Origin: an uncultured Bacteroidales bacterium
GTDB taxonomy: Bacteria; Bacteroidota; Bacteroidia; Bacteroidales; UBA932
DNA length: 10,051 nt
Direction of reading: 5' to 3'
NCBI GenBank assembly: GCA_945982095.1
Contig: CAMFRR010000016.1
Span: forward strand, 1-10,051
The notes under the pieces are model-generated. The model was not told where the DNA came from, searched no databases, and saw only the letters and a program-made list of their open reading frames with translations. Each line of letters begins with the position of its first letter. The first letter of the stretch is position 1. Position numbers and translations under genes: made by a program. Of this stretch, positions 1-6,894 are shown piece by piece.

Positions 1-44
1 CACGTAAGGAGTCGTCGGCAGCGTCAGATGTGTATAAGAGACAG
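1..44 (+). other. Illumina Nextera adapter remnant (non-genomic)
   Basis: This stretch is library adapter, not genome. Bases 1-3 (CAC) fit the end of the P5 primer. Bases 4-11 (GTAAGGAG) match the Nextera i5 index known as 505. Bases 12-25 (TCGTCGGCAGCGTC) are the read-1 adapter segment, and bases 26-44 (AGATGTGTATAAGAGACAG) are the 19-bp Tn5 mosaic end. The pieces are contiguous, complete and in library order, pointing into the insert. Genomic sequence begins at 45. The likely origin is an untrimmed read-through of a short fragment that was assembled onto the contig end. The match is from memory of the adapter design but is exact over the whole length. Confidence 0.98.
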
Positions 45-95
45 ATATGGCAGCGCACAGGTCACGAGAGTCCTGTTGAATTTTTTGTCGCTCAT
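45..95 (-). CDS. metG: Methionyl-tRNA synthetase, N-terminal fragment (cut by adapter)
   Basis: Reading leftwards from the ATG at 95-93, 17 codons encode MSDKKFNRTLVTCALPY, and the last codon ends exactly at the adapter boundary. The RTLVT-ALPY pattern is the start of the Rossmann fold of class I methionyl-tRNA synthetases, where it normally continues as ANGPVHIGH, the HIGH ATP-binding motif. The enzyme charges tRNA-Met with methionine in the cytoplasm. The ATG overlaps the dnaG stop codon in an ATGA junction, implying translational coupling and placing metG third in an fhs-dnaG-metG operon. Truncation is a contig-end artefact, not gene decay. The call rests on few residues, but they are among the most conserved in the family and sit at the expected position relative to the start. 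Confidence 0.85.
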
Positions 96-2062
96 ACTCT
101 TCCAAGCTTAATGTTTATGTTCTTTTTCAAATTGTTCAATTCCACAATCCTCGCCATTATTTCATCTGCCCTTGCATCATCACAATGCTTGAGCTCCCTG
201 TTCAGCCCGGCGATTTCGCTGTTGGTGCGGGCCAGATTGAAGCTTAGCAAGGCCTTGGGTACAAAAATGGTGAGGACGGTTGCACTGTTGGTGAGCGAAG
301 CTTCGAACTTCTTCACCGTCAGCTGGTGTTTTTCTGTAAGTGTGTCCAGAGCCAGCTTCCTTACCGCCTCGTCGGGGTCATTCAGCAGCCTGGATATGAT
401 TTTTTCCTGTTCCAGCCCTTCAGAATACAGGCTGAAATATTTTTCTGCAGTCAGCATTAGGGTCCTGTCCGTGAACTGGGCCTGATCCTCATACATGGTG
501 CTGTCTATGAACTCGGCCACAGTAGGAGTGTATTCAGCATTGTAATATTCCGAATCCTCGCTGAAAATGAGTTCGTCCCGGCCGTGGTTCAGAAGGAAAT
601 ACAGCAGTTCATGTTCGCTGGGCGCCATTATTCCCTTGTCATTTTCTTCAATGCGCGTATACTCGGCGTCAAAACCCATAGACTCTTCGGCAGGCATAGG
701 CTCATCGGGATAGGCTTCTGTGTTTCTTGTGCCTTGAATCTCCCTGCGCCTGTACTCTTCAAGTGCCTTTTCTCTGGTCTTCCTGATGCGCCTGAGCAGC
801 AGTTCCTCCTGCACATCCAGACTCCCGGCAGCTTCCTGCACGTACACGCTGCGTTTGATGGGGTCGGGGATAAGTGCAATGGTGTCGGCAATGTCGTTGA
901 TCAGGCCCGCCCTTTTGATGGGGTCTTTTCCGGCTTCTTCCAGCAGCAGGTCGGTCTTGAAGGAAATGAAATCCCTTTCGTGCTCCGCAATGAAAGATTC
1001 GACTTCCTCGCGGCTGTGCTTGCGGCAGAATGAATCAGGGTCGTCCCCGTCAGGCAGCAAAACTATCTTTACATTAAGCCCTCCTTCCAGCACCAATCCT
1101 ATTCCCCTGACGGCGGCCTTTATGCCTGCAGAGTCTCCATCGTATATTATGGTTACGTTTTCTGTGAAACGCTTGATAAGTTTTACCTGTTCAGCTGTGA
1201 GCGAGGTGCCCGATGAGGCGGCGACATTGCATATACCTGCCTGGTGCATTGAGATTACATCCAGATAGCCTTCGACCAGAATGAACTTATCCTTCTTGTG
1301 TACCTCGGTTTTGGCCTGATACATGCCGTAGAGCGTATTTCTCTTGACATATATCTCCGTTTCACTTGAATTCAGGTATTTAGCTATTTCCTTGTCATTG
1401 CGTAAGGTACGGGCTCCGAATGCCACCACCCTTCCGTTTATGTTCTGTATGGGGAAAGTGACCCTGTCGTAGAAACGGTCGTAAATCTTCCCGTATTCGC
1501 TCCTGACGCAGAGGTTCGCATCCACCAGGTATTCTTCATTGAAACCCCTGGCCTTTGCCGCGGTGAAGAGGCTGTCCCTTCCCTTTGGGGCCCATCCCAG
1601 GCCGAATTTCTCAATGGTCTCGTCACTGAGGCCCCTTGAGCGGAAATAGGCATACCCTATGCCACCCTCAGGGGTCTTGAGCTGGTCCTGGAAGAAGGAT
1701 TTGGCGAATTCACACACCAGCATCAGGGATTCGCTGTGCTGGCGTGCGGCAATTTCTTCGGCGCTTTCCTCCTTCTCCTGTACCTCGATATTATATTTCT
1801 TGGCAAGATATTTCAGGGCTTCAGCATAGCTGAGGTTGCTGTATTCCATCACGAAACCCACCGCATTTCCGCTCTTTCCGCAGCCGAAGCATTTGAATAT
1901 GCCTTTGGAAGGGCTTACGCTGAAGGAAGGTGTCTTTTCGTTGTGGAAGGGACAGCAGGCGATAAGATTGCTTCCACGCCTCTTGAGAGTCACGAAATCC
2001 CCCACCACCTCTTCTATCTTGGCGGCGTCAAGGATTTCTTCGACTGTCTTGCGTGGAATCAT
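92..2062 (-). CDS. dnaG: DNA primase DnaG
   Basis: DnaG synthesises the short RNA primers for replication forks and works with the replicative helicase DnaB. The 656-residue product has the full domain order. An N-terminal CHC2 zinc finger has ligands C37, H40, C58 and C61 and the sequence CPFHNEKTPSFSVSP. The RNA-polymerase-like core includes a basic KYLNSSETEIYVKRNTLYG segment near 228-246. The TOPRIM domain has catalytic E264 (in VEGYLD), D308 and D310 (in DGDSAG) and the DPD acidic group at 341-343. The region from about 480 to the end is a less conserved helical C-terminal domain, the usual DnaB-interacting part. Length is typical. The ATG lies 5 bases after the fhs stop and the TGA overlaps the metG start, so the gene sits in a compact operon. 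No key residue is missing. Confidence 0.97.
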   Translation of the reverse strand: MIPRKTVEEILDAAKIEEVVGDFVTLKRRGSNLIACCPFHNEKTPSFSVSPSKGIFKCFGCGKSGNAVGFVMEYSNLSYAEALKYLAKKYNIEVQEKEESAEEIAARQHSESLMLVCEFAKSFFQDQLKTPEGGIGYAYFRSRGLSDETIEKFGLGWAPKGRDSLFTAAKARGFNEEYLVDANLCVRSEYGKIYDRFYDRVTFPIQNINGRVVAFGARTLRNDKEIAKYLNSSETEIYVKRNTLYGMYQAKTEVHKKDKFILVEGYLDVISMHQAGICNVAASSGTSLTAEQVKLIKRFTENVTIIYDGDSAGIKAAVRGIGLVLEGGLNVKIVLLPDGDDPDSFCRKHSREEVESFIAEHERDFISFKTDLLLEEAGKDPIKRAGLINDIADTIALIPDPIKRSVYVQEAAGSLDVQEELLLRRIRKTREKALEEYRRREIQGTRNTEAYPDEPMPAEESMGFDAEYTRIEENDKGIMAPSEHELLYFLLNHGRDELIFSEDSEYYNAEYTPTVAEFIDSTMYEDQAQFTDRTLMLTAEKYFSLYSEGLEQEKIISRLLNDPDEAVRKLALDTLTEKHQLTVKKFEASLTNSATVLTIFVPKALLSFNLARTNSEIAGLNRELKHCDDARADEIMARIVELNNLKKNINIKLGRV

Positions 2063-2067
2063 GTTTT

Positions 2068-3735
2068 TTAGCTGAGTCCTGTAATTTCTCCGTTCACAAT
2101 ATCAATGTTCAGGGCCTGAGGAACCCGTGGCAGTCCAGGCATGCGAATGATGCTGCCCGCAATGGCCACAATCATCTCCGAACCTGTGTTGAGCACTATG
2201 TCTCTTATCTCGAAAGGAAAATCCTTAGGAGCGCCGTAAGCCTTAGGGTCCTGGCTGAACGAATATTGGGTCTTTGCTATGCACACAGGGAAGCTGTCCA
2301 TTCCCAGGCGAGAAGCTTCTTTCAGTTTCTCCAAAGCCGGGCGGCTGAAGCTTACTTCTGATGCTCCGTATATCTTTTTGGCCACAGCCTCAATCTTTTC
2401 TGCAGGGCTCATTTCATCGCTATATGCAAATTTCAGGGCGCTTGAAGGTTTTTCGTCTATTATCTGTACCACCTTGCGGGCCAGATCCATAGCACCCTCG
2501 CCTCCCTTTGCCCAGGCGTCGTTGAGGGCGAATTCAGCGCCTATTTCCTCGCAGTGTTTCTTTACAAGCTCAATTTCTTCAGGGGTGTCAGACGAGAATT
2601 TGTTGAAGCACACAAGTACGCTCTGTCCGAAGCTCTGAAGATTGCGTATGTGGCGGTCCAGATTCGCAAATCCGCGTACAACACCCTCAGGGTTAGGGAG
2701 TTTGATGTCAGACTCAGGTACTCCGCCGTGCATCTTGAGACCGTTGAGCGTGGCGACAAGCACTGTGAGCGAAGGCTGTATTCCGGCCTTGCGGCACTTG
2801 ATGTCCAGAAATTTCTCAGCTCCGAGGTCTGCTCCGAAGCCTGCCTCAGTCACCACATAATCCGCAAGGCTCATTGCGGCAGTAGTGGCTATTACGCTGT
2901 TGCATCCGTGAGCTATGTTTGCGAAAGGACCTCCATGTATAATTGCGGGGCCTCCTTCCACTGTCTGTACCAGATTGGGCTTGATGGCGTCCATGAGCAG
3001 GACGGTGATAGCGCCGCTCACTCCCATATCCTTCACTGTGAAAGGCTTGCCATCCTCAGTGTAGCCCAGGAGTATATTGTCTATGCGCCTGCGCAGGTCA
3101 TCCATGTCCTTGCTCAGGCAGAGTATTGCCATAATTTCTGAAGCCGGAGTGATGTCGAAGCCGCTTATCATCTTCATTCCGTTGGTAGCAGGGCCCAGAC
3201 CGGTCACAATCTGACGGAGGTTGCGGTCGTTCACATCAAGCACCCTCTTCCACAGCACTTCCTTCATCTTGAATCCGTCCTTGGCGTGCTGGTATATATA
3301 GTTGTCCAGCAGGGCGGCAATTGTGTTGTGGGCTGAGGTGATGGCATGGAAATCACCGGTGAAATGCAGATTTATCTTCTCCATAGGAAGAACCTGGGCA
3401 TATCCGCCGCCCGCAGCTCCGCCTTTCATTCCGAAGACAGGACCGAGTGAAGGTTCACGCAGCGCAACAATACAGTTCTTGCCTATCTTGCGCATGCCTT
3501 CGGCCAGGCCTATGGATACGGTGGTCTTGCCTATACCTGCCTTTGTGGCCGTGATGGCAGTGACGAGTATCAGTTTTGATTTAGAGGCTTTCTCCTTGTC
3601 TATCAATTCGGTAGGGATCTTGGCCATGTAGTGTCCGTACTGTTCCAGTACATCAGGGTTGATGCCGGCTTCTGCCGCCACTTCTGTGATTCTTCTGAGC
3701 TTGGTTTCGCGTGCGATTTCGATATCTGTCTTCAT
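2068..3735 (-). CDS. fhs: Formate-tetrahydrofolate ligase
   Basis: This cytoplasmic enzyme joins formate to tetrahydrofolate using ATP, giving 10-formyl-tetrahydrofolate for purine synthesis and initiator Met-tRNA formylation. The 555-residue product is full length for the family. A P-loop, TKAGIGKTT, occupies residues 64-72. The family signature [20 protein letters not shown] starts at residue 93, followed by [19 protein letters not shown]. The C-terminal [23 protein letters not shown] is also typical. The gene is first of a minus-strand operon, 5 bases upstream of dnaG. It has its own candidate promoter just after the terminator of the upstream FKBP gene, giving a short leader of about 20 bases. 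I see no Shine-Dalgarno site; the start is preceded by an A/T-rich stretch, as is usual in Bacteroidota. Confidence 0.97.
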   Translation of the reverse strand: MKTDIEIARETKLRRITEVAAEAGINPDVLEQYGHYMAKIPTELIDKEKASKSKLILVTAITATKAGIGKTTVSIGLAEGMRKIGKNCIVALREPSLGPVFGMKGGAAGGGYAQVLPMEKINLHFTGDFHAITSAHNTIAALLDNYIYQHAKDGFKMKEVLWKRVLDVNDRNLRQIVTGLGPATNGMKMISGFDITPASEIMAILCLSKDMDDLRRRIDNILLGYTEDGKPFTVKDMGVSGAITVLLMDAIKPNLVQTVEGGPAIIHGGPFANIAHGCNSVIATTAAMSLADYVVTEAGFGADLGAEKFLDIKCRKAGIQPSLTVLVATLNGLKMHGGVPESDIKLPNPEGVVRGFANLDRHIRNLQSFGQSVLVCFNKFSSDTPEEIELVKKHCEEIGAEFALNDAWAKGGEGAMDLARKVVQIIDEKPSSALKFAYSDEMSPAEKIEAVAKKIYGASEVSFSRPALEKLKEASRLGMDSFPVCIAKTQYSFSQDPKAYGAPKDFPFEIRDIVLNTGSEMIVAIAGSIIRMPGLPRVPQALNIDIVNGEITGLS

Positions 3736-3760
3736 ACTAAAAATTGAAAATACCAGAACA

Positions 3761-3792
3761 CAAAATTAGTGAAAAAAAAGAGCACTCCCAAG
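3761..3792 (-). promoter_or_regulatory. Candidate promoter for the fhs-dnaG-metG operon
   Basis: On the minus strand, bases 3768-3761 read TAATTTTG, an exact match to the Bacteroidota -7 box TAnnTTTG. Twenty bases upstream, 3792-3789 read CTTG, three of four bases of the -33 box TTTG. The -33 box falls in the loop of the preceding terminator hairpin. Transcription would start a few bases before about 3755, leaving a leader of about 20 bases before the fhs ATG. The motif match is seen directly; promoter activity is inferred. Confidence 0.6.
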
Positions 3793-3811
3793 ATTGGAGC
3801 GCTCCTTTTTT
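3772..3811 (-). terminator. Intrinsic terminator after the FKBP lipoprotein gene
   Basis: On the minus strand the RNA would form a 9-bp stem (3804-3796 with 3788-3780) with one G-U wobble and a 7-base loop, followed by eight U residues (3779-3772). An A-run on the other side (3811-3806) could extend the stem by pairing with the U-run. The hairpin is about 45 bases past the FKBP stop codon, on the correct strand to end that transcript before fhs. On the plus strand the wobble becomes an A-C mismatch, so it is weaker there, and no plus-strand gene enters from the left. Confidence 0.88.
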
Positions 3812-3849
3812 GAAAGCTATGCTGCTTTTGAAGGCAATGCCATACGGGA

Positions 3850-4599
3850 TTATTCCTGCTCGGCAACTTTGCCTACCTTGGTTACCTCAACGTCGAAGAT
3901 GAGAGTGCTGTTAGGCTTGATCATGCCGCCCATTGGACGCTCGCCATATGCAAGGTCAGAAGGAACATAAAGGGTGATCTTGCCGCCTTCGCCTACGAGC
4001 TGCATGCCCTCAGTCCAGCCTTTGATTACGCGGTCAAGGGTGAAACGTATAGGGGCGCTCTCAGGGTTGGTGCCGTCGAACTTGGTGCCGTCGATGAGGG
4101 TGCCGGTGTAGTGTACCCACACTGTGTCCTTAGGGCCTGCCTTAACGTCGTTGCCGGCCTCGAGAATCTTGTACATCAGACCGCTCTCAGTCTTCTCTAC
4201 GCCGTCTTTGCCATAGAGGTTCTCAAGGAATGCCTTGCCTTCTGCGAGGTTCACGGCAGCAACATAGTTGTTGCGTGTTGTGATGTATGAGTTGAACAGC
4301 TCGTTCATCATGTCAGGGTTGATCTTGAAGCAGGCGTTGAACTCGTCGCTGCCCTGCTGGCCCTGTGCGTTGATGAAGTCGTTCATACCTTTCTTGATCA
4401 TTGCCATGTCCAGATCGCTGAGTTTGTCGGCGAAATTGTTGGCTTTGATGAAATATCCGAAGTTTACACCTATGAGGTAGCTTACGGAGTCAATCTGAGA
4501 ATCGCTTGGAAGCGGTGCGTCAACCTTTGGAGCGGTTGCACAAGATGCAAACATTGCAGATGCCAATGCTGCTACAGAGATGAATTTTGCAAGTTTCAT
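3850..4599 (-). CDS. FKBP-type peptidyl-prolyl cis-trans isomerase, lipoprotein
   Basis: The 249-residue protein catalyses cis-trans isomerisation of X-Pro bonds and probably assists folding of exported proteins in the periplasm. Residues 1-20 form a lipoprotein signal with hydrophobic core and a lipobox ending in C20 (FASC). No acidic/lysine-rich signal for surface export directly follows C20, so an inner-leaflet periplasmic location is more likely. Residues about 33-130 look like the helical FKBP N-terminal dimerisation domain. Residues about 140-243 are the FKBP catalytic domain, with the drug- and substrate-pocket residues in place: Y164, F174, D175, V191, I192, W195, Y218 and F235. This is the Mip/FkpA-like arrangement. 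The gene is monocistronic, ending in a clear terminator, and diverges from recQ. Specific clients cannot be told from sequence. Confidence 0.94.
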   Translation of the reverse strand: MKLAKFISVAALASAMFASCATAPKVDAPLPSDSQIDSVSYLIGVNFGYFIKANNFADKLSDLDMAMIKKGMNDFINAQGQQGSDEFNACFKINPDMMNELFNSYITTRNNYVAAVNLAEGKAFLENLYGKDGVEKTESGLMYKILEAGNDVKAGPKDTVWVHYTGTLIDGTKFDGTNPESAPIRFTLDRVIKGWTEGMQLVGEGGKITLYVPSDLAYGERPMGGMIKPNSTLIFDVEVTKVGKVAEQE

Positions 4600-4643
4600 A
4601 ATATAAATGTTTATTTTTTATTCAATTTTTTCACAAAGTGGTG

Positions 4644-4651
4644 CAAAGATA
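4644..4651 (-). promoter_or_regulatory. Candidate -7 promoter box for the FKBP lipoprotein gene
   Basis: On the minus strand 4651-4644 reads TATCTTTG followed by C, an exact match to the Bacteroidota -7 element TAnnTTTG. It lies about 45 bases before the FKBP ATG at 4599, giving a leader of roughly 40 bases. I see no clean TTTG -33 box at the expected spacing of about 20 bases. The element sits in the 90-base divergent region shared with recQ, for which no comparably good plus-strand box was found. Confidence 0.65.
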
Positions 4652-4689
4652 CAATCTTTTTTGTAACTTAGAATACTAAATTCGGCCAA

Positions 4690-6894
4690 ATGGGTATTAC
4701 ATCTGCAGAAATTCATGCAAAACTCAAGGAATTCTTCGGTTTCGACACTTTCAAGGGAGAACAGGAGAAAGTGATTGAGCATCTTTGCAATGGCGGGGAC
4801 GCGTTCGTCCTCATGCCTACGGGTGCGGGCAAGAGCCTGTGCTACCAGTTGCCGGCCTTGCTTATGGAAGGCTGCGCGATAGTAATCTCGCCCCTCATCG
4901 CCCTGATGAAGAACCAGGTGGATGCCATTAGGGGTTTTGTTTCGGACAACGAGGGGATAGCCCATTTTCTCAATTCCTCGCTCAGCCGCCAGCAGATCGA
5001 GGATGTGAAAAAGGATGTGCTCTCTGGTGTCACCAAACTCCTGTATGTTGCTCCCGAGACCCTGACCAAATGGGAGAACATATCTTTTCTTCAAGATGTC
5101 AAACTGTCTTTTTATGCCATAGACGAAGCCCATTGCATTTCCGAGTGGGGCCATGATTTCCGCCCTGAGTATCGCAAGATACGGGCTCTGGTGGATCAGA
5201 TAGGCCGGGCTCCCATCATAGCCCTCACCGCCACCGCCACCCCTAAGGTCCAGAGCGACATACAGAAGAACCTCGGGATGATGGATGCGAAGGTGTTCAA
5301 AACCTCCTTCAACCGCCCCAATCTTTATTATGAAATAAGGGAGAAGAACGACCCGAAGCGTGACATAATCAAATTCGTGCGCCAACATCCGCGTCAGAGC
5401 GGCATCATCTATTGTCTCAGCCGCAAGAAAGTGGAGGAAATGGCCCAATTGCTCTGCGTCAACGGAGTAAAGGCCCTTCCGTATCATGCAGGCCTCGACG
5501 CCAAGGTGAGGGCTGCGAACCAGGACGCCTTCCTGATGGAAGATGTGGATGTGATTGTGGCTACGATTGCTTTCGGAATGGGCATTGACAAAGCCGATGT
5601 GCGTTTCGTAATCCATTATGACATACCTAAATCCCTTGAGGGATATTATCAGGAGACAGGTCGTGCGGGCCGGGACGGGGAGCAGAGTTCCTGCATATGT
5701 TTCTACAGTTACAAGGATATACGCAAGCTTGAAAAGTTCATGCAGGGCAAACCTGTCGCCGAGCAGGAGATAGGCAAGCAGCTGCTCCAGGAAACCGCAG
5801 CCTATGCCGAGTCTTCAATGTGCCGCCGCAAATTGCTGCTCAGCTATTTCGGCGAGCAATACGATGTGGAGAACTGCGGCAACTGCGACAACTGCATGCA
5901 TCCCAAGGTCCACTACGAGGGAAAAGAAGATATGCTCCTGCTGCTTGAACTTGTGGACACTTTGCCTGAGAGGTTCAAGACAGACCACCTCGCTGCCATA
6001 CTTGCAGGGGTGCGCACTTCCATGGTCAACTCCTACAGACACTTCTCTCTGCCGCTTTTCGGAGCCGGCAGCGACCACAACGAGAAGTTCTGGGTGGGCA
6101 TAGTGCGTCAGGCCGTGCTTCTGGGCTTCCTGGACAAGGAAATAGAGAGTTATGGCCTCATCTCGCTCAACGACAAGGGCCGCAGCTTCCTCAAAAACCC
6201 TCACGAGCTGATGCTCAGCATAGAACAGGACTTCAACGCTTCTGATGACGACGATGACGATGATTCGGCCTCAGCTGCACGTCAGATGGGCGGCGGAGGC
6301 GACCTGATACTGCTTTCCATGCTGCGTGACCTGCGCAAGGATATGGCCCACAAACTGAATCTGCAGCCGTGGGTGATTTTCAGCGATGCTTCACTTGAGG
6401 ATATGAGCATAATGTATCCCGTTACCTTGGATGAGCTGCGCAAATGTCAGGGAGTGGGCGAGGGTAAAGCTTCCAAGTTCGGAGCCGAGTTTGTGCGGAT
6501 CATTGGTAAGTATGTGCTTGAGAATGAGATAGATCGTCCTGACGATTTTGTGCTCAAGTCCGTGAAGAGCAAGCAGCCGTACAAGATTACCATAATACAG
6601 AATGTGGACAAGGGTGTTCCTATCGACGACATTGCCCGCCTTCTGGATATGGATATGGACCAGTTCCTCACAGCCCTGGAATCCATAGTATACAGTGGAA
6701 CCAAGCTCAACCTGGATTATTATATCGATGAAGAGCTGGATCCTGATGTTGTGGATGAACTGCTTGATTATTTTGAAAATGAGGCCGAAACAGACAGTCT
6801 TGAAGAAGCCAGGCGCAAGCTTGGGGAAGACACATACTCGGATTTGGAATTGAGGCTGATACGTCTAAGATATATATGTGAAAAAGGTTTATGA
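4690..6894 (+). CDS. recQ: ATP-dependent DNA helicase RecQ
   Basis: RecQ is a 3'-5' DNA helicase acting in recombination repair and stalled-fork processing. The 734-residue product shows Q25 of motif 0, Walker A MPTGAGKS (42-49), DEAH (145-148), the aromatic loop CISEWGHDFRP (149-159), motif III ALTATAT (178-184) and motif VI QETGRAGRDG (321-330). The zinc site is C378, C396, C399 and C402. A winged-helix RQC domain follows to about 515, then a linker with seven consecutive aspartates (519-525), an HRDC domain (about 537-612) and a further 120-residue helical extension. It is longer than the E. coli enzyme (about 610 residues); such extensions are known in Bacteroidota RecQ. The ATG is the first start after an in-frame TAG at 4669. 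The stop overlaps the amylase start by 4 bases. Confidence 0.97.
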   Translation: MGITSAEIHAKLKEFFGFDTFKGEQEKVIEHLCNGGDAFVLMPTGAGKSLCYQLPALLMEGCAIVISPLIALMKNQVDAIRGFVSDNEGIAHFLNSSLSRQQIEDVKKDVLSGVTKLLYVAPETLTKWENISFLQDVKLSFYAIDEAHCISEWGHDFRPEYRKIRALVDQIGRAPIIALTATATPKVQSDIQKNLGMMDAKVFKTSFNRPNLYYEIREKNDPKRDIIKFVRQHPRQSGIIYCLSRKKVEEMAQLLCVNGVKALPYHAGLDAKVRAANQDAFLMEDVDVIVATIAFGMGIDKADVRFVIHYDIPKSLEGYYQETGRAGRDGEQSSCICFYSYKDIRKLEKFMQGKPVAEQEIGKQLLQETAAYAESSMCRRKLLLSYFGEQYDVENCGNCDNCMHPKVHYEGKEDMLLLLELVDTLPERFKTDHLAAILAGVRTSMVNSYRHFSLPLFGAGSDHNEKFWVGIVRQAVLLGFLDKEIESYGLISLNDKGRSFLKNPHELMLSIEQDFNASDDDDDDDSASAARQMGGGGDLILLSMLRDLRKDMAHKLNLQPWVIFSDASLEDMSIMYPVTLDELRKCQGVGEGKASKFGAEFVRIIGKYVLENEIDRPDDFVLKSVKSKQPYKITIIQNVDKGVPIDDIARLLDMDMDQFLTALESIVYSGTKLNLDYYIDEELDPDVVDELLDYFENEAETDSLEEARRKLGEDTYSDLELRLIRLRYICEKGL

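Noticed and set aside
4..11. GTAAGGAG looks like a Shine-Dalgarno site
   Set aside because: It is the i5 index of the adapter, and the ORF that would use it (30-485, plus strand) starts in adapter and runs antisense to dnaG.
26..44. Tn5 mosaic end suggesting an insertion sequence or transposon end
   Set aside because: It is joined to the rest of the Nextera adapter and index at the contig edge, with no transposase, target duplication or second end; it is a library artefact.
2554..3141. 195-codon open frame on the plus strand
   Set aside because: It lies antisense inside fhs, with no recognisable domain; a shadow.
4612..4619. TATTTTTT as a -7 box for recQ, with TTTG at 4586-4589
   Set aside because: It misses the final G of TAnnTTTG, lies in a simple A/T-rich run, and would place the -33 box inside the FKBP coding start; not strong enough to call.
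4618..5616. 332-codon open frame on the minus strand
   Set aside because: It is antisense to recQ, whose motifs are complete. The product has no recognisable domain and is a shadow of the codon bias on the other strand.
6246..6266. Aspartate-codon run in recQ as a possible frameshift or microsatellite
   Set aside because: The GAT/GAC codons are mixed, and the reading frame continues into a normal HRDC domain, so the gene is intact.
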